Shown in pieces: positions 53,856-63,399 of a stretch of DNA of 64,000 bases (position 1 is its first letter; each line of letters starts with the position of its first letter). This DNA is from Lactobacillus johnsonii ATCC 33200 (GTDB taxonomy: Bacteria > Bacillota > Bacilli > Lactobacillales > Lactobacillaceae): NCBI RefSeq assembly GCF_000159355.1, contig NZ_GG670120.1:877099-941098 (forward strand), written 5' to 3'. The notes beneath the pieces are model-generated. The model saw only the letters and a list, made by a program, of their open reading frames with translations, searched no databases and was not told the origin of the DNA. The position numbers and the translations under genes are program-made.

Positions 53856-54847
53856 TATTTCTGTCCTCTCTTTCCAATTAAGCGGACTAAGAAGTTAAAG
53901 ACCAAAGACATAATTAACAATAGAAGGGCTAATGACCAAAGTGCATTATTTGGTAAGGTTCCCATAACTGTGTTTCCCATTTGACTAGTTAACTGACTAG
54001 TTAAAGTAGCAGATGGACTCACTAAGTTAGCTGGCATTAAAACGGCATTACCAATAACCATCTGTACAGCTAAGGCTTCACCAAAGGCTCTAGCCATCCC
54101 AAAAATTACCGCTGTCATAATTCTAGGAGAAGCAACTCGCAAAATCACTTTATAGATTGTTTGCCATTTAGTTGCACCTAAAGCTAAAGAAGCTTTCCGG
54201 TAATCAGATGGTACAGCTTTTAAACTATCAACAGTTAGCGAAGTAATTGTCGGTAAAACCATGACAAATAAAACTAAAGTCGCTGATAAAATACCAAACC
54301 CAGTTCCACCAAAAATATTTCTAATAAAAGGAACAATAACTGTTAATCCCAAGAATCCATAAACAACAGACGGAATTCCTACCAATAATTCAATTACTGA
54401 TTGCAAAAAGCGTGCACCCTTTTTAGAAGAATACTCAGTCATAAATAAGGCTGCTGCAATTGCAAACGGGGTTGCTACTAAAGCAGCTAGTAAGGTTACA
54501 GAAAATGAAGTTACAATCATTGCTGCTGCTCCAACATGATTCTTTCCTTCACCTGGATCCCAATCACTAGAAGTCAAAAATTGAAAAACATTCACATGAT
54601 CTTTAGTAAAAGTTTCTAGTCCATGAAATCCAATAAAACCAATAATTGAAGCAACCAAAATAATAATTAAAATAATGGCGCAGTAAGTTAGTCCTTTACC
54701 CCAATATTCTTGTCGTGTTTCTTTTGATGGCTCAGTTAAGCTGGCAACATCAACCTTACTTGCACCAATCTTCTTTAATTTAACATGAGGAACTTTTTGC
54801 TTATCTAAAGCAGACTCAACTACTTTTTTAAGATCTTTGTTATTCAT
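53855..54847 (-). CDS. pstC: Phosphate ABC transporter permease PstC
   Basis: A 330-residue permease with six helices after an N-terminal cytosolic stretch of about 50 residues (KVPHVKLKKIGASKVD), longer than in enterobacteria. The ATPase-contact loop is KASLALGATKWQTIYKV. The start is ATG 54847 with AGGA at 8 bp; a TTG one codon earlier is unlikely. It overlaps pstA by one base. Confidence 0.95.
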   Translation of the reverse strand: MNNKDLKKVVESALDKQKVPHVKLKKIGASKVDVASLTEPSKETRQEYWGKGLTYCAIILIIILVASIIGFIGFHGLETFTKDHVNVFQFLTSSDWDPGEGKNHVGAAAMIVTSFSVTLLAALVATPFAIAAALFMTEYSSKKGARFLQSVIELLVGIPSVVYGFLGLTVIVPFIRNIFGGTGFGILSATLVLFVMVLPTITSLTVDSLKAVPSDYRKASLALGATKWQTIYKVILRVASPRIMTAVIFGMARAFGEALAVQMVIGNAVLMPANLVSPSATLTSQLTSQMGNTVMGTLPNNALWSLALLLLIMSLVFNFLVRLIGKRGQK

Positions 54848-54863
54848 CAAAACGTCCTATTCT

Positions 54864-55733
54864 TTATTTTTGAACAACATGATTATTACTATCACGTTCG
54901 ACCTGCATCTTATCGATACTAATATAGCCTAGTTTAGGTACTAAATCATTTTGTACCTTACTTCCAAGCATGTAATCAATAAATTTTTGAACATTCTTGT
55001 TAGGTTTACCCTTAGTATAAATATGTTCATAAGACCAAAGTTGCCAGCGATTTGTCTCGACATTCTTATTCGTAGGCTTTATCCCATCAATACTCAATTT
55101 TTGAATATTTTCATCATTAGCATACTGGAATGAGATATAAGAAATTGTCCCTGGTGTAGAACTGACAATTTTACGTACAGTACCGTTAGAATCTTGTTCT
55201 TGAGCCTGAATTGGCTTTTTTCCATTTAGAACTAAGCCTTCAAAAGTTCCACGAGTACCGCTCCCTTTAGAACGGTTAATTACAGTGATAGTTTGGTTCT
55301 TACCACCAACTTGTTTCCAGTTAGTAATTTTACCTGTAAAAATATCACTCAATTGCTGCTTACTCAAATTGCTTACACCGGCACTCTTATTGGCAATAGG
55401 AACAACACCTACAACGGCAACAAGATGATTTTGCAATTTTTTAGCATCTATTCCCTTTTGAGTTTCAGCAAAAACATCGGAAGTTCCAATTTCAACTGCT
55501 CCTGCCTGTACTTGGCTAAGACCAGTCCCCGAACCTCCTCCTTGAACAACAATATTACTGTCAGGATGAGACAGACGATAGTCATTTCCAGCTTGCTCAG
55601 CTAAAAGTTGCATGGCACTAGATCCAACAACAGTAATCTTATTGCTATTATTGTTAGCACAGCCTGTAAGTCCGATTAAAATAGCTAGCAGTCCACAAAC
55701 AGCGGCTATTTTAAATTTAAAATTTTTTCTCAT
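54864..55733 (-). CDS. pstS: Phosphate-binding lipoprotein PstS
   Basis: A 289-residue lipoprotein: signal helix then lipobox LTGC (Cys near residue 25), followed by the phosphate-binding fold with VVGSSAMQLL, GGGSGTGLSQVQAG and NRSKGSGTRGTFEG, whose Ser/Thr/Arg residues bind phosphate. The start is ATG 55733 with GGAG at 6 bp. It is the first gene of pstSCAB1B2-phoU. A TTGACA lies about 65 bp upstream on the minus strand, but I cannot fix a -10 or a PhoP box. Confidence 0.96.
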   Translation of the reverse strand: MRKNFKFKIAAVCGLLAILIGLTGCANNNSNKITVVGSSAMQLLAEQAGNDYRLSHPDSNIVVQGGGSGTGLSQVQAGAVEIGTSDVFAETQKGIDAKKLQNHLVAVVGVVPIANKSAGVSNLSKQQLSDIFTGKITNWKQVGGKNQTITVINRSKGSGTRGTFEGLVLNGKKPIQAQEQDSNGTVRKIVSSTPGTISYISFQYANDENIQKLSIDGIKPTNKNVETNRWQLWSYEHIYTKGKPNKNVQKFIDYMLGSKVQNDLVPKLGYISIDKMQVERDSNNHVVQK

Positions 55734-55812
55734 CAATTTCTCCATGTAATTTATAGTATTCAACAAGAATATTCTATCATATTAGTACCTGTCAACAGAA
55801 TGCTTAAACTCA

Positions 55813-55842
55813 ACAAAAAAGCTAGGTTTTTCAACCTAGCTA
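55813..55842 (-). terminator. Terminator of the second GNAT gene
   Basis: GCTAGGTT / AACCTAGC stem with a 4-5 nt loop and T6 on the minus strand, 10 bp past the stop. Confidence 0.85.
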
Positions 55843-55850
55843 AAATTTAT

Positions 55851-56372
55851 TTATTCTCTGACGTTCTCATAAACATATGAAATTTCATCTGGACGATAAA
55901 CTCCATGCAATTCTCCCACTTTGGTGAAATTCATCTTGTCAATTAGATGTTGCATTGCGCTATTGTTTTCATGTGTATCAATTCGAATGCTATCAATATC
56001 TTTACGGTGATCGCGAATATAATCAATTACTTCAGTTAAAAGCTTAGTAGCATAACCATGACCTGCGTGCTTTGAATGAATGGCAACGCGGTGAATTACA
56101 ACATATTTATCAGTATCTAGAAGCCACTCACCTTTCAAATCATCATAAGAATGATCTGGTGCTTCAACTATAGAAATAGCACCTACTGTTTCACCATCAG
56201 CTGAAACAGCTAAATAGGCAAAACCTTTTTCAATATCTTCTTTAATTTGATCTGGTGAAGGATAGTCTCCTTGCCATTGATCAACTCCACGTTCTGCTAG
56301 TTGATTAGCACCATCCTTTAAAATTGTCATAATTTGATTATAATCATTCATTGTAGCTTGTCTAATCTTCAT
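55851..56372 (-). CDS. GNAT-family N-acetyltransferase
   Basis: A 173-residue acetyltransferase. The acetyl-CoA loop reads SKHAGHGYATKLL near residue 108, and MNFTKVGELHGVY is the usual end. The start is ATG 56372, 7-8 bp after AGAGGAT; an upstream ATG at 56423 has no site. It is single, ending in a terminator that backs onto the pst promoter. Acceptor unknown. Confidence 0.88.
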   Translation of the reverse strand: MKIRQATMNDYNQIMTILKDGANQLAERGVDQWQGDYPSPDQIKEDIEKGFAYLAVSADGETVGAISIVEAPDHSYDDLKGEWLLDTDKYVVIHRVAIHSKHAGHGYATKLLTEVIDYIRDHRKDIDSIRIDTHENNSAMQHLIDKMNFTKVGELHGVYRPDEISYVYENVRE

Positions 56373-56411
56373 TAAACTCATCCTCTTTAACTTTTCTAAC
56401 GCAACTATTAT

Positions 56412-56450
56412 AAAGAAAAGCACTCTCCTTGTAAAAAGAAAGTGCTTATT
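56412..56450 (-). terminator. Terminator of the amino acid ABC operon
   Basis: AAGCACTTTC...GAGAGTGCTTTTCTT hairpin on the minus strand, 17 bp beyond the stop at 56467. The stem is partly irregular. Confidence 0.65.
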
Positions 56451-56466
56451 TAAAAAATATTAATAT

Positions 56467-57198
56467 TTAAAGTACTTTAGAAAGAAAGTCTTTTGCACGT
56501 GGACTTTGCGGATTTTCAAAAATTTGTTCTGGACTTCCTTGTTCCTGCAAACATCCATCTGCCATAAACCACACTTCATCAGAAACTTCACGGGCAAATC
56601 CCATTTCATGGGTAACAATAACCATCGTCATGCCTGAATCTGCCAAGTCTTGCATTGTCTTTAAAACTTCGCCAACCATTTCTGGATCTAACGCACTTGT
56701 TGGTTCATCAAATAGCATTACTTCGGGATTCATTGCTAAAGCTCTAGCAATCGCAACACGTTGCTGCTGACCACCAGACAAACTAGAAGGATATTGCTTA
56801 GCCCGATCTTTCAAACCAACTTTATCAAGCAATTCTAAAGCCTGCTTTTCAGCTTCTTCTTCACTTACGCCTTTAACTTTCATAGGCGCTAATTTAACGT
56901 TTTCAACTACATTCATATTTGGAAAAAGATTAAAGCTTTGGAAAACCATTCCCATTTTTTCTCTTAAAATATCTAATTCCTTTTCACTAATATGTGTTAA
57001 ATCTTGCCCATCAAAAATTATTTTGCCGCTTGTTGGTGTCTCAAGTACATTAAGACAGCGCAAAAATGTACTCTTACCTGAACCTGATGGACCAATGATA
57101 CTAATAACTTTTCCTTTCTCAACATTTGCAGAAATATCTTTGAGGACTTCTTTTTTTCCAAAACTCTTCTTTAAATGTTCAACCTTAATCATTGTCAT
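56467..57198 (-). CDS. glnQ: Polar amino acid ABC transporter ATPase
   Basis: A 243-residue ATPase of the GlnQ/HisP class. Walker [10 protein letters not shown], signature LSGGQQQR, Walker [20 protein letters not shown], switch His [11 protein letters not shown]. It overlaps the permease gene by 14 bp, with AGAGGA 8-10 bp before ATG 57198. It energises the fused binding/permease protein encoded just before it. Confidence 0.94.
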   Translation of the reverse strand: MTMIKVEHLKKSFGKKEVLKDISANVEKGKVISIIGPSGSGKSTFLRCLNVLETPTSGKIIFDGQDLTHISEKELDILREKMGMVFQSFNLFPNMNVVENVKLAPMKVKGVSEEEAEKQALELLDKVGLKDRAKQYPSSLSGGQQQRVAIARALAMNPEVMLFDEPTSALDPEMVGEVLKTMQDLADSGMTMVIVTHEMGFAREVSDEVWFMADGCLQEQGSPEQIFENPQSPRAKDFLSKVL

Positions 57199-58678
57199 TA
57201 CGCTTCATCCTCTTTTCAAAGTGATTCAATAATCTCGTTAATGAGAAAGTCATAATAAAGTAAATAATCATGGCAATAAATAATGGTAGAACACCCTTAT
57301 AAGTTGAAGTTTGAACTAATTGTGTTTGATACATCAGTTCTGCAACTCCAATTACTGAGACCAACGAACTATCCTTTAATAAAGTAATAAATTCGTTGCC
57401 TAAAGCTGGCCAAATGTTCTTAATTGCCTGCGGAATAATGACATATCTAAAGGCTTTTTGACGGCTTAAACCAAGTGAGCGAGCTGCTTCCATCTGGCCT
57501 TTTGGTAAAGAATCAATTCCTGACCTAATATCTTCAGCCACATAGGCTCCAGAATTAAGTCCAATCGCAATAATACCTGCAACCAAAGCGGAAAGATTAG
57601 AAATCAAATATCCAATTCCAAAGTAAACAAATAAAATTTGTACCATTTGCGGCGTACCACGGATAAATTCAATGTAGCAAACAGCAAGCCAGTGTAAAAT
57701 TGGATTCTTTGATAAACGCATCAAAGCTAAAATGATACCTAAAACAATACCAATAATTACTGAAAAAATAGTAATTACGATTGTATACCAAATACCCTTA
57801 AAGAAATATGGAATGTACTTGGCAAAAGTATTACTTTTCTTTTCTGTTTTCATATATTTAGCAGCTGCTGGTAAATATTCTTTACTAATCAAGTCTTTTT
57901 TCTGAACTTGGTCAATTGTTTTGTTTACTTGAGCTACTAAATCATCTTGTCCTTTAGCAATTGCAACTGCATTTCCCGCTTGAGTTTCTTTTAAGTTTGA
58001 ACGAACTGCAGCCAAGCCACTATTATTTTCGGCATATGCTTTAGCAATTAATTCTTCTACTACTACTGCAGAAACCTTGCCTGATTGCAAGGCTAAAACA
58101 AGATTGTTAATTTTCCCAAGACCCTTTAATTTAGAATCTTTCATTTGAGATTTAACTAAATTATATTGGTTACTCCCCGTTTGTGCTCCAACCGTTTGAC
58201 CTTTAAGACTTTGGATACTTGTGTACTTGTCTTTATCCTTTTTATTTACTAAGAAATATTCACCACTTGGCTTATAGTAAATTTTTGAAAATGCTACACT
58301 TTGCTTTCTTTCAGGAGTAGGCGTCATGGCAGAAATAACCATGTCTACCTTTCCTGTTTCGAGTGCAACTAACAAGGAGTCAAAAGACATATTTTTAATT
58401 ACAAGTTTTACGCCCAAGTCTTTAGCTATGTCTCTAGCTAGTTCAATATCTACTCCAACATATTTAGTCTTACCATTTTCACTTGTGGTAAATTCTAGTG
58501 GCGGATAATCAGCAGATGTGCCGACTACTAATTCTCCACTCTTTTTAATCTTCTTCAAGATACTACCTTCTGCTACTTGCTTTTGGTTAGCCGCTTGAGC
58601 TGGCTTGATAAAAGTAGCACCGAGTGAGAAAAACATCAAAAGTGCAAAGAAAAAGCTAAAAAGCTTTGTTTTTTTCAT
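57185..58678 (-). CDS. glnP: Polar amino acid ABC transporter, fused binding protein and permease
   Basis: A 497-residue protein: signal peptide ending PAQA-A near residue 29, an extracellular family 3 binding domain (about 35-265, with [43 protein letters not shown]), then a HisM-type permease (about 285-490, loop [20 protein letters not shown]). The fused layout is common in lactic acid bacteria for glutamine/glutamate uptake. The start is ATG 58678 (MKKTKLFSF); the ATG at 58687 sits on the ribosome site. Exact substrate inferred. Confidence 0.92.
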   Translation of the reverse strand: MKKTKLFSFFFALLMFFSLGATFIKPAQAANQKQVAEGSILKKIKKSGELVVGTSADYPPLEFTTSENGKTKYVGVDIELARDIAKDLGVKLVIKNMSFDSLLVALETGKVDMVISAMTPTPERKQSVAFSKIYYKPSGEYFLVNKKDKDKYTSIQSLKGQTVGAQTGSNQYNLVKSQMKDSKLKGLGKINNLVLALQSGKVSAVVVEELIAKAYAENNSGLAAVRSNLKETQAGNAVAIAKGQDDLVAQVNKTIDQVQKKDLISKEYLPAAAKYMKTEKKSNTFAKYIPYFFKGIWYTIVITIFSVIIGIVLGIILALMRLSKNPILHWLAVCYIEFIRGTPQMVQILFVYFGIGYLISNLSALVAGIIAIGLNSGAYVAEDIRSGIDSLPKGQMEAARSLGLSRQKAFRYVIIPQAIKNIWPALGNEFITLLKDSSLVSVIGVAELMYQTQLVQTSTYKGVLPLFIAMIIYFIMTFSLTRLLNHFEKRMKRNDND

Positions 58679-58734
58679 TACGCTCATTCCCTCTATAATT
58701 ACTATTAAAAAACTGAAAATTTAAGCTTTTGTTA

Positions 58735-58764
58735 ATTATAACGAATGAAATGTAATCTAGACAA
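58735..58764 (-). promoter_or_regulatory. Promoter of the amino acid ABC operon
   Basis: TTGTCT (58764-58759) and perfect TATAAT (58740-58735) on the minus strand, 18 bp apart, 57 bp before the start codon. Confidence 0.7.
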
Positions 58765-58778
58765 GTCATTCAAGAAGA

Positions 58779-59627
58779 TTATTCACTCAAATAAGTTTTT
58801 ATTGCTTGTAAATTTTTCTTAGCTTCTTTTACACCGATTTGGTATACGCGCCTCAATTCTTGGGTATCTTTCTCCATTGTGCCAATTTCTAAAGGATAAG
58901 GTGGTCTGATAACCAATATTTTGCCTTGTACTTCTTTTTTTCTAATGTAATTAAGCACATCATTATAATCTTTTGCTCTTGTCTTTAATTTTTTCAAGAC
59001 AGCGGGATACTTATGTAAGATCAATTCTAAAGCTGGATATAGTTTACTTGCTTCTTTTCGATAAGAGAGGGGCTGCGTTAAAATAACAACGTTTTTGTCG
59101 TAGCCAATTTTTTCAAAAAATTTAATGGGAATTGAATCACTAATTCCACCATCCCAATACTTACGACTCCCAATTTCAACTGACCGAGCAAAAACTGGAA
59201 TTGAAGAAGAAGCCCGGATCCACTGCAAATCTGCTTCTTTACCTAAAATCAATTTATGATATATTGCTTCACCATTATTAATGTCAGTTGCCACACACCA
59301 AAAATCCATTGGATTTTTTTGAAAAGCGACTGTATCAAAAATATCAAGTTTAACTGGTAACTCATGATAACAAAAGTCAGCCCCATATAAATCACCGGTC
59401 TTCAGCCATGATTGCCAACTAGACAAACGTGGGTCACTAGCATATTTTACGTTATAGCGCAGAACTCTTCCGATTTGTCTTGACTTATAATTGCAGCCAA
59501 AAGCAGCTCCAGCTGATACACCTATTGCACCATCAAAATCAATGCCGGCTTTCATCAGAGTATCGGTGACTCCAGCAGTAAACATGCAACGCATTGCGCC
59601 ACCTTCCATTACTAACCCTTTTTTCAT
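58779..59627 (-). CDS. Patatin-like phospholipase
   Basis: A 282-residue soluble enzyme. The oxyanion loop is LVMEGGAMRCMFTAG at 5-19, the nucleophile Ser is in GVSAGA near residue 38 (G-x-S-x-G), and the dyad Asp is in YWDGGISDSIP near 160. It belongs to the bacterial patatin group that acylesterifies lipids. Function in the cell is unknown. GGTGGCGAAAG precedes the start. It is single. Confidence 0.92.
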   Translation of the reverse strand: MKKGLVMEGGAMRCMFTAGVTDTLMKAGIDFDGAIGVSAGAAFGCNYKSRQIGRVLRYNVKYASDPRLSSWQSWLKTGDLYGADFCYHELPVKLDIFDTVAFQKNPMDFWCVATDINNGEAIYHKLILGKEADLQWIRASSSIPVFARSVEIGSRKYWDGGISDSIPIKFFEKIGYDKNVVILTQPLSYRKEASKLYPALELILHKYPAVLKKLKTRAKDYNDVLNYIRKKEVQGKILVIRPPYPLEIGTMEKDTQELRRVYQIGVKEAKKNLQAIKTYLSE

Positions 59628-59664
59628 ACTTTCGCCACCTTCCGTATTTTTACTATTTTAGCAA

Positions 59665-59696
59665 GAAAAAACTGCTAGTTAAAACTAGCAGTTAAA
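59665..59696 (-). terminator. Terminator of the P-type ATPase gene
   Basis: AACTGCTAGTT / AACTAGCAGTT stem (3-nt loop) with TTTTTT on the minus strand, directly at the stop codon. Confidence 0.88.
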
Positions 59697-59698
59697 TT

Positions 59699-62506
59699 TT
59701 ATTTATTTTTTGACTCTTTTCTTAAAATCCATTTTCTTAACTCGTCAATTAGAATTAATGGTAATGGGATACATACTAACATAATCCAATCATGTGCATT
59801 AAGCGGCTCCGTACCAAAAAATGACTGAAAAACTGGTACATAAGAAATGCATAGTAGCAAGACAATTTCCATAATGATCCCAATAAAAATCATCGAATTC
59901 TTAAAGAAATATTTGTTAAACATTGATTGTCTAGCATACCGAATATTTAAGACTGCCGCAATCTGACAAAAAATAATTGCCGCTAAAGTTACCGTAGTTG
60001 CTTGGCGATAATCCCAGCCATTTGCTGGTAAATTAGGAAAAATATGACCACGATAAAAGTTAGCAATGAAGAAGGCAGCTGTAGCAATTATCGAAGCAAT
60101 TAAACCATACCAGAGAAAGGCTTTTGCCAAGACATCTTTATTAATTAAATGATCCTTTGGTGATCTTGGCGGACGATCCATAATTCCTTTTTCAGGATCT
60201 TCTCGTCCTAAACCTAGGGCTGGAATCATGTCAGTACCTAGGTCAATAAATAAAATTTCCATTACAGTCAAAGCCAGTGGAATTGCCCCACCTGAAAGTA
60301 AAAACAGAACAGATGGAACGGCTTCAGGCATATTTGAGTTCAAAATGTAAATTAAGAACTTACGAATATTGCTGTATACACCGCGTCCTTCTTTAATAGC
60401 ACCTACAATAGAAGCAAAATTATCATCAGTCAAAATCATATCAGCTGCTTCTTTTGCAACATCAGTACCCGTTCCACCCATAGCGATACCAATATTTGCT
60501 TTCTTTAAAGCAGGTGCGTCATTAACGCCATCTCCAGTAGCAGCAACGATTTTGCCCATTTTTTCATACATTGAAACAACACGGTATTTTTGTTCAGGGG
60601 CCATTCTAGCAAAAACAACTTCACCTTCAAGATAATGTCTTAACTCTTCATCAGGCATTGTCTTTAAAGCGTCTCCCGTAATAACCGTCAAAGGCTTATC
60701 AGGATCAGTTAATCCAATTTCACGCGCAATACTCTTAGCAGTCAAACCATAGTCACCAGTAACCATCGTGACTTTAATCCCAGCCTTGCGGCATTCACGT
60801 GCCGCCTTATATACTTCAGCTCTCGGTGGATCCATCATAACGGTTAACCCTAAGAACGTGAGATCTCTTTCAACTGTATCAATTGTTGCAAGATCTAAAT
60901 TATCCATTATCTTTTGATCAAGATTACGACCAGCAACTGCTAAGACACGCAAACCATCTTTAGCATAGCCGTCATTTGCTCTCATAATCTTATCTTTTAT
61001 TTCCTGGGTAATAGGCTGAATTTTATCGTCACATAGGTAAGAGGTGCATTTATCAACCACACAATTTGGGGCACCTTTAGTATAAGTATTGAAACGGTGT
61101 GTACCATCGGAGCTCTGAATCACTGTCATCATTTTTCTACTTGAATCAAATGGCAATTCTTTAACGCGTGGTGTCTTTTCCACTTCTGCTTCAACATCTA
61201 TCTTTCCTTTTCTTGCAACAACCTCAAGACAAGCTTCAGTTGGATCACCTAAGATTTGGTAGCGTGGATGTTGCTTATCAGGCTTTTGAATTCTTGCATT
61301 ATCTGCAAAAACGCCACCAAGTAATACTTCCTTCAAGGTGTCATTGTCTTTTGCAAAAATATGCGTTGGTCCTTCTTTAATATGACCCTGCACTGCATAA
61401 CCTTCACCAGAAACATGGTAGCTCTTCTCTAAAGTCCAAAGTTCTTTTACGGTCATTTCGTTCTTAGTTAAAGTACCTGTTTTATCAGAACAAATGACAG
61501 AAGTTGACCCTAGCGTTTCAACACTAGATAAGCGCTTAATCAAGGCATGATTTTTTGCCATTCTTTGAACTGCTCCGGCCAGGGACAATGTAACAGTTGG
61601 CTCTAATCCTTCTGGAATAAAAGCCACAATCATCCCTAAAGCAAAAACAAAAGCTTTTACTAAAGGGTAATGTACAAAAAAAGTTGCAACTAAGAAGAAA
61701 ATAATACCAATAGAAATTGCTAGAATTGAAATTTGTTTCGTTAAAGTATCAAGTTCTTTTTCAAGTGGACTCTTTTGTTGCTTAACATTTTGTGTCAATT
61801 CAGCAATCTTACCAAAGTCAGTATTCATCCCCGTCTTAACAACAATCCCCGTAACGTTTCCCTTCATCATATTGGTGCCGGAAAAAATCATATTATTAAG
61901 GTCAGCGTGATTTTTCTTGTCAACATTTTCAATTCGATGAGCATCTTTGTGAACTGGATTTACTTCACCGGTTAAAGATGACTGATCTACTTGAGCACTT
62001 GTTGCTGCAATCACACGAATATCAGCTGGGATATCGTCTCCTCCTTCGAGTTTAACAATATCACCGGGTACTAAATCTTTAGCCAGGATTTTTTCTTCTT
62101 TACCGTTTCTTACAACACGAGTGTATGACGGTAACATATTCGCCAAGGCTTCAGTTGCCTTGTCAGCCTGAAATTCCTGCCAAAAACTAAAAATTCCATT
62201 AATAATGTTTACAGCCCAAATAGCAATTCCTAATTGTACTAAATTTGCGCAGAAAGCTATTATCCCAGCTACCCAAAGTAAAATCGCCATTAAACTTGTA
62301 AAATTAGCTATAAATTTTTTCCACAGTGGTTCTTGCTTTGCTTTAGAAAAAACATTTTTTCCATATGTTTGCTGCAAAGTATGTACTTCATCAATCGTTA
62401 AACCAGCTTGCTCTGTATTTAACTCTTTTAATGCATCTTCGACAGATAATTGAGCTACCTTAACTATCTCATCGTCTTCATCATCTTTTTTAGTCAAAGT
62501 TATCAC
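59699..62506 (-). CDS. P2-type cation-transporting ATPase
   Basis: A 935-residue pump with about ten helices. The actuator has SSLTGEVNPV, helix 4 FIPEGLEPTVTLSL, phosphorylation site CSDKTGTLT, hinge ATGDGVNDAPALKKANIG. The region FIPEGL and ETLGST resembles the Na+/K+-type P2C branch more than SERCA, so it could move Na+, K+ or H+ rather than Ca2+. I start it at GTG 62506 behind AAAGGAA; ATG 62530 has no ribosome site. It is monocistronic. Confidence 0.88.
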   Translation of the reverse strand: MITLTKKDDEDDEIVKVAQLSVEDALKELNTEQAGLTIDEVHTLQQTYGKNVFSKAKQEPLWKKFIANFTSLMAILLWVAGIIAFCANLVQLGIAIWAVNIINGIFSFWQEFQADKATEALANMLPSYTRVVRNGKEEKILAKDLVPGDIVKLEGGDDIPADIRVIAATSAQVDQSSLTGEVNPVHKDAHRIENVDKKNHADLNNMIFSGTNMMKGNVTGIVVKTGMNTDFGKIAELTQNVKQQKSPLEKELDTLTKQISILAISIGIIFFLVATFFVHYPLVKAFVFALGMIVAFIPEGLEPTVTLSLAGAVQRMAKNHALIKRLSSVETLGSTSVICSDKTGTLTKNEMTVKELWTLEKSYHVSGEGYAVQGHIKEGPTHIFAKDNDTLKEVLLGGVFADNARIQKPDKQHPRYQILGDPTEACLEVVARKGKIDVEAEVEKTPRVKELPFDSSRKMMTVIQSSDGTHRFNTYTKGAPNCVVDKCTSYLCDDKIQPITQEIKDKIMRANDGYAKDGLRVLAVAGRNLDQKIMDNLDLATIDTVERDLTFLGLTVMMDPPRAEVYKAARECRKAGIKVTMVTGDYGLTAKSIAREIGLTDPDKPLTVITGDALKTMPDEELRHYLEGEVVFARMAPEQKYRVVSMYEKMGKIVAATGDGVNDAPALKKANIGIAMGGTGTDVAKEAADMILTDDNFASIVGAIKEGRGVYSNIRKFLIYILNSNMPEAVPSVLFLLSGGAIPLALTVMEILFIDLGTDMIPALGLGREDPEKGIMDRPPRSPKDHLINKDVLAKAFLWYGLIASIIATAAFFIANFYRGHIFPNLPANGWDYRQATTVTLAAIIFCQIAAVLNIRYARQSMFNKYFFKNSMIFIGIIMEIVLLLCISYVPVFQSFFGTEPLNAHDWIMLVCIPLPLILIDELRKWILRKESKNK

Positions 62507-62571
62507 TTCTATTCCTTTTTTCAGCTCCATTTTAGTTCACTTTGAGAAAAGATGCACATAAAGTTGATATA

Positions 62572-62606
62572 TTAAAGAAGAGTAGCTACTTCGCTACTCT
62601 TCTTTC
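62572..62606 (-). terminator. Terminator of the immunity operon
   Basis: AAGAAGAGTAGC / GCTACTCTTCTT stem with a 6-nt loop and a TTT tail. The stop of the small membrane protein gene lies inside its arm. Confidence 0.85.
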
Positions 62607-62878
62607 TTTCCAAGATTCTGTTTTTGATATCTATATTCTTCAATAATTCCCTCTAAGAGAATTACTTCTAGTGTAAGCAATCCAAAAACTCCATTTTCTG
62701 AGGTAGAAAAAATACTCATACCAATTTTTATCCAGAGCCCTACACTTCCTATCAAAGCTAAATAAACAACTGGTGAAAGCCAGATAAACTTATGAAGCTT
62801 AACTGAAGTAAAAATATATGTTCCAATTACAATTACTGCCAAAGTTGGCATTGCATAATAAAAAGCTTGCACTTTCAT
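62594..62878 (-). CDS. Small membrane protein in an immunity operon
   Basis: A 94-residue protein (MKVQAFYYAMPTL start) with three hydrophobic helices (about 5-22, 30-52 and 60-78) and a charged tail (EEYRYQKQNLGKKEE). It starts 2 bp after the PedB-like stop, so it is co-translated. No family recognised; from context it may help immunity. An earlier ATG at 62896 would overlap the previous gene. Confidence 0.6.
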   Translation of the reverse strand: MKVQAFYYAMPTLAVIVIGTYIFTSVKLHKFIWLSPVVYLALIGSVGLWIKIGMSIFSTSENGVFGLLTLEVILLEGIIEEYRYQKQNLGKKEE

Positions 62879-62880
62879 TC

Positions 62881-63312
62881 CTACTTTCCAGGCCAAGTAT
62901 TAGTAGTATTCCAGCTGTTTAAGCCACCCAGCCAGCCTTTACTCATTGAAATTTCTTTAATTTTTTCAAGTAATGCTTCTTCATCTTTTTCTAAATGGAG
63001 ATGGTTTACTAAACAAAACGTATTCACATTTTGATAGGTTGTTCGTGCTTCGTTTACTGCATCTTGAACATTGTTATTCGTCTTATCTAAGGCAATCTCC
63101 AATTGTTCTAATAAGTATTCGTTACCTTTTCGATCATAATGAGTCTTAGCAAGTGAAATGAAATCATTCAATACTTGTGCCAATTCATTTTTCATGTTTT
63201 TGTCCATTCTTTCAATGGAAGCATCTAATAATTTTTGTGCTTCTGGATCATTGACGATGTCAGAATTACCTTTTATTTTTAAAATTTCTTCTTTTAATTT
63301 ATCGCTACTCAT
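62881..63312 (-). CDS. PedB-like bacteriocin immunity protein
   Basis: A 143-residue soluble, mostly helical protein. The end TTNTWP-GK matches the tail of the pediocin immunity protein PedB (TTNTWP), which I recall; the four-helix layout with VNTFCLVNHLHLEKDEEALLEKIKE also fits that family. These proteins block class IIa bacteriocins from killing through the mannose PTS. It is longer than the usual 100-115 residues by an N-terminal helical stretch. GGAGAAGAG precedes the start. No bacteriocin gene is beside it, so it may protect against others' products. Confidence 0.7.
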   Translation of the reverse strand: MSSDKLKEEILKIKGNSDIVNDPEAQKLLDASIERMDKNMKNELAQVLNDFISLAKTHYDRKGNEYLLEQLEIALDKTNNNVQDAVNEARTTYQNVNTFCLVNHLHLEKDEEALLEKIKEISMSKGWLGGLNSWNTTNTWPGK

Positions 63313-63399
63313 ACTCTTCTCCTATGCTTTAAATAGTTAATTAATAGTGTATAGATTCTAAGTTAACTAGTATATATTTTTCTTAACGTCCAGTAGATT

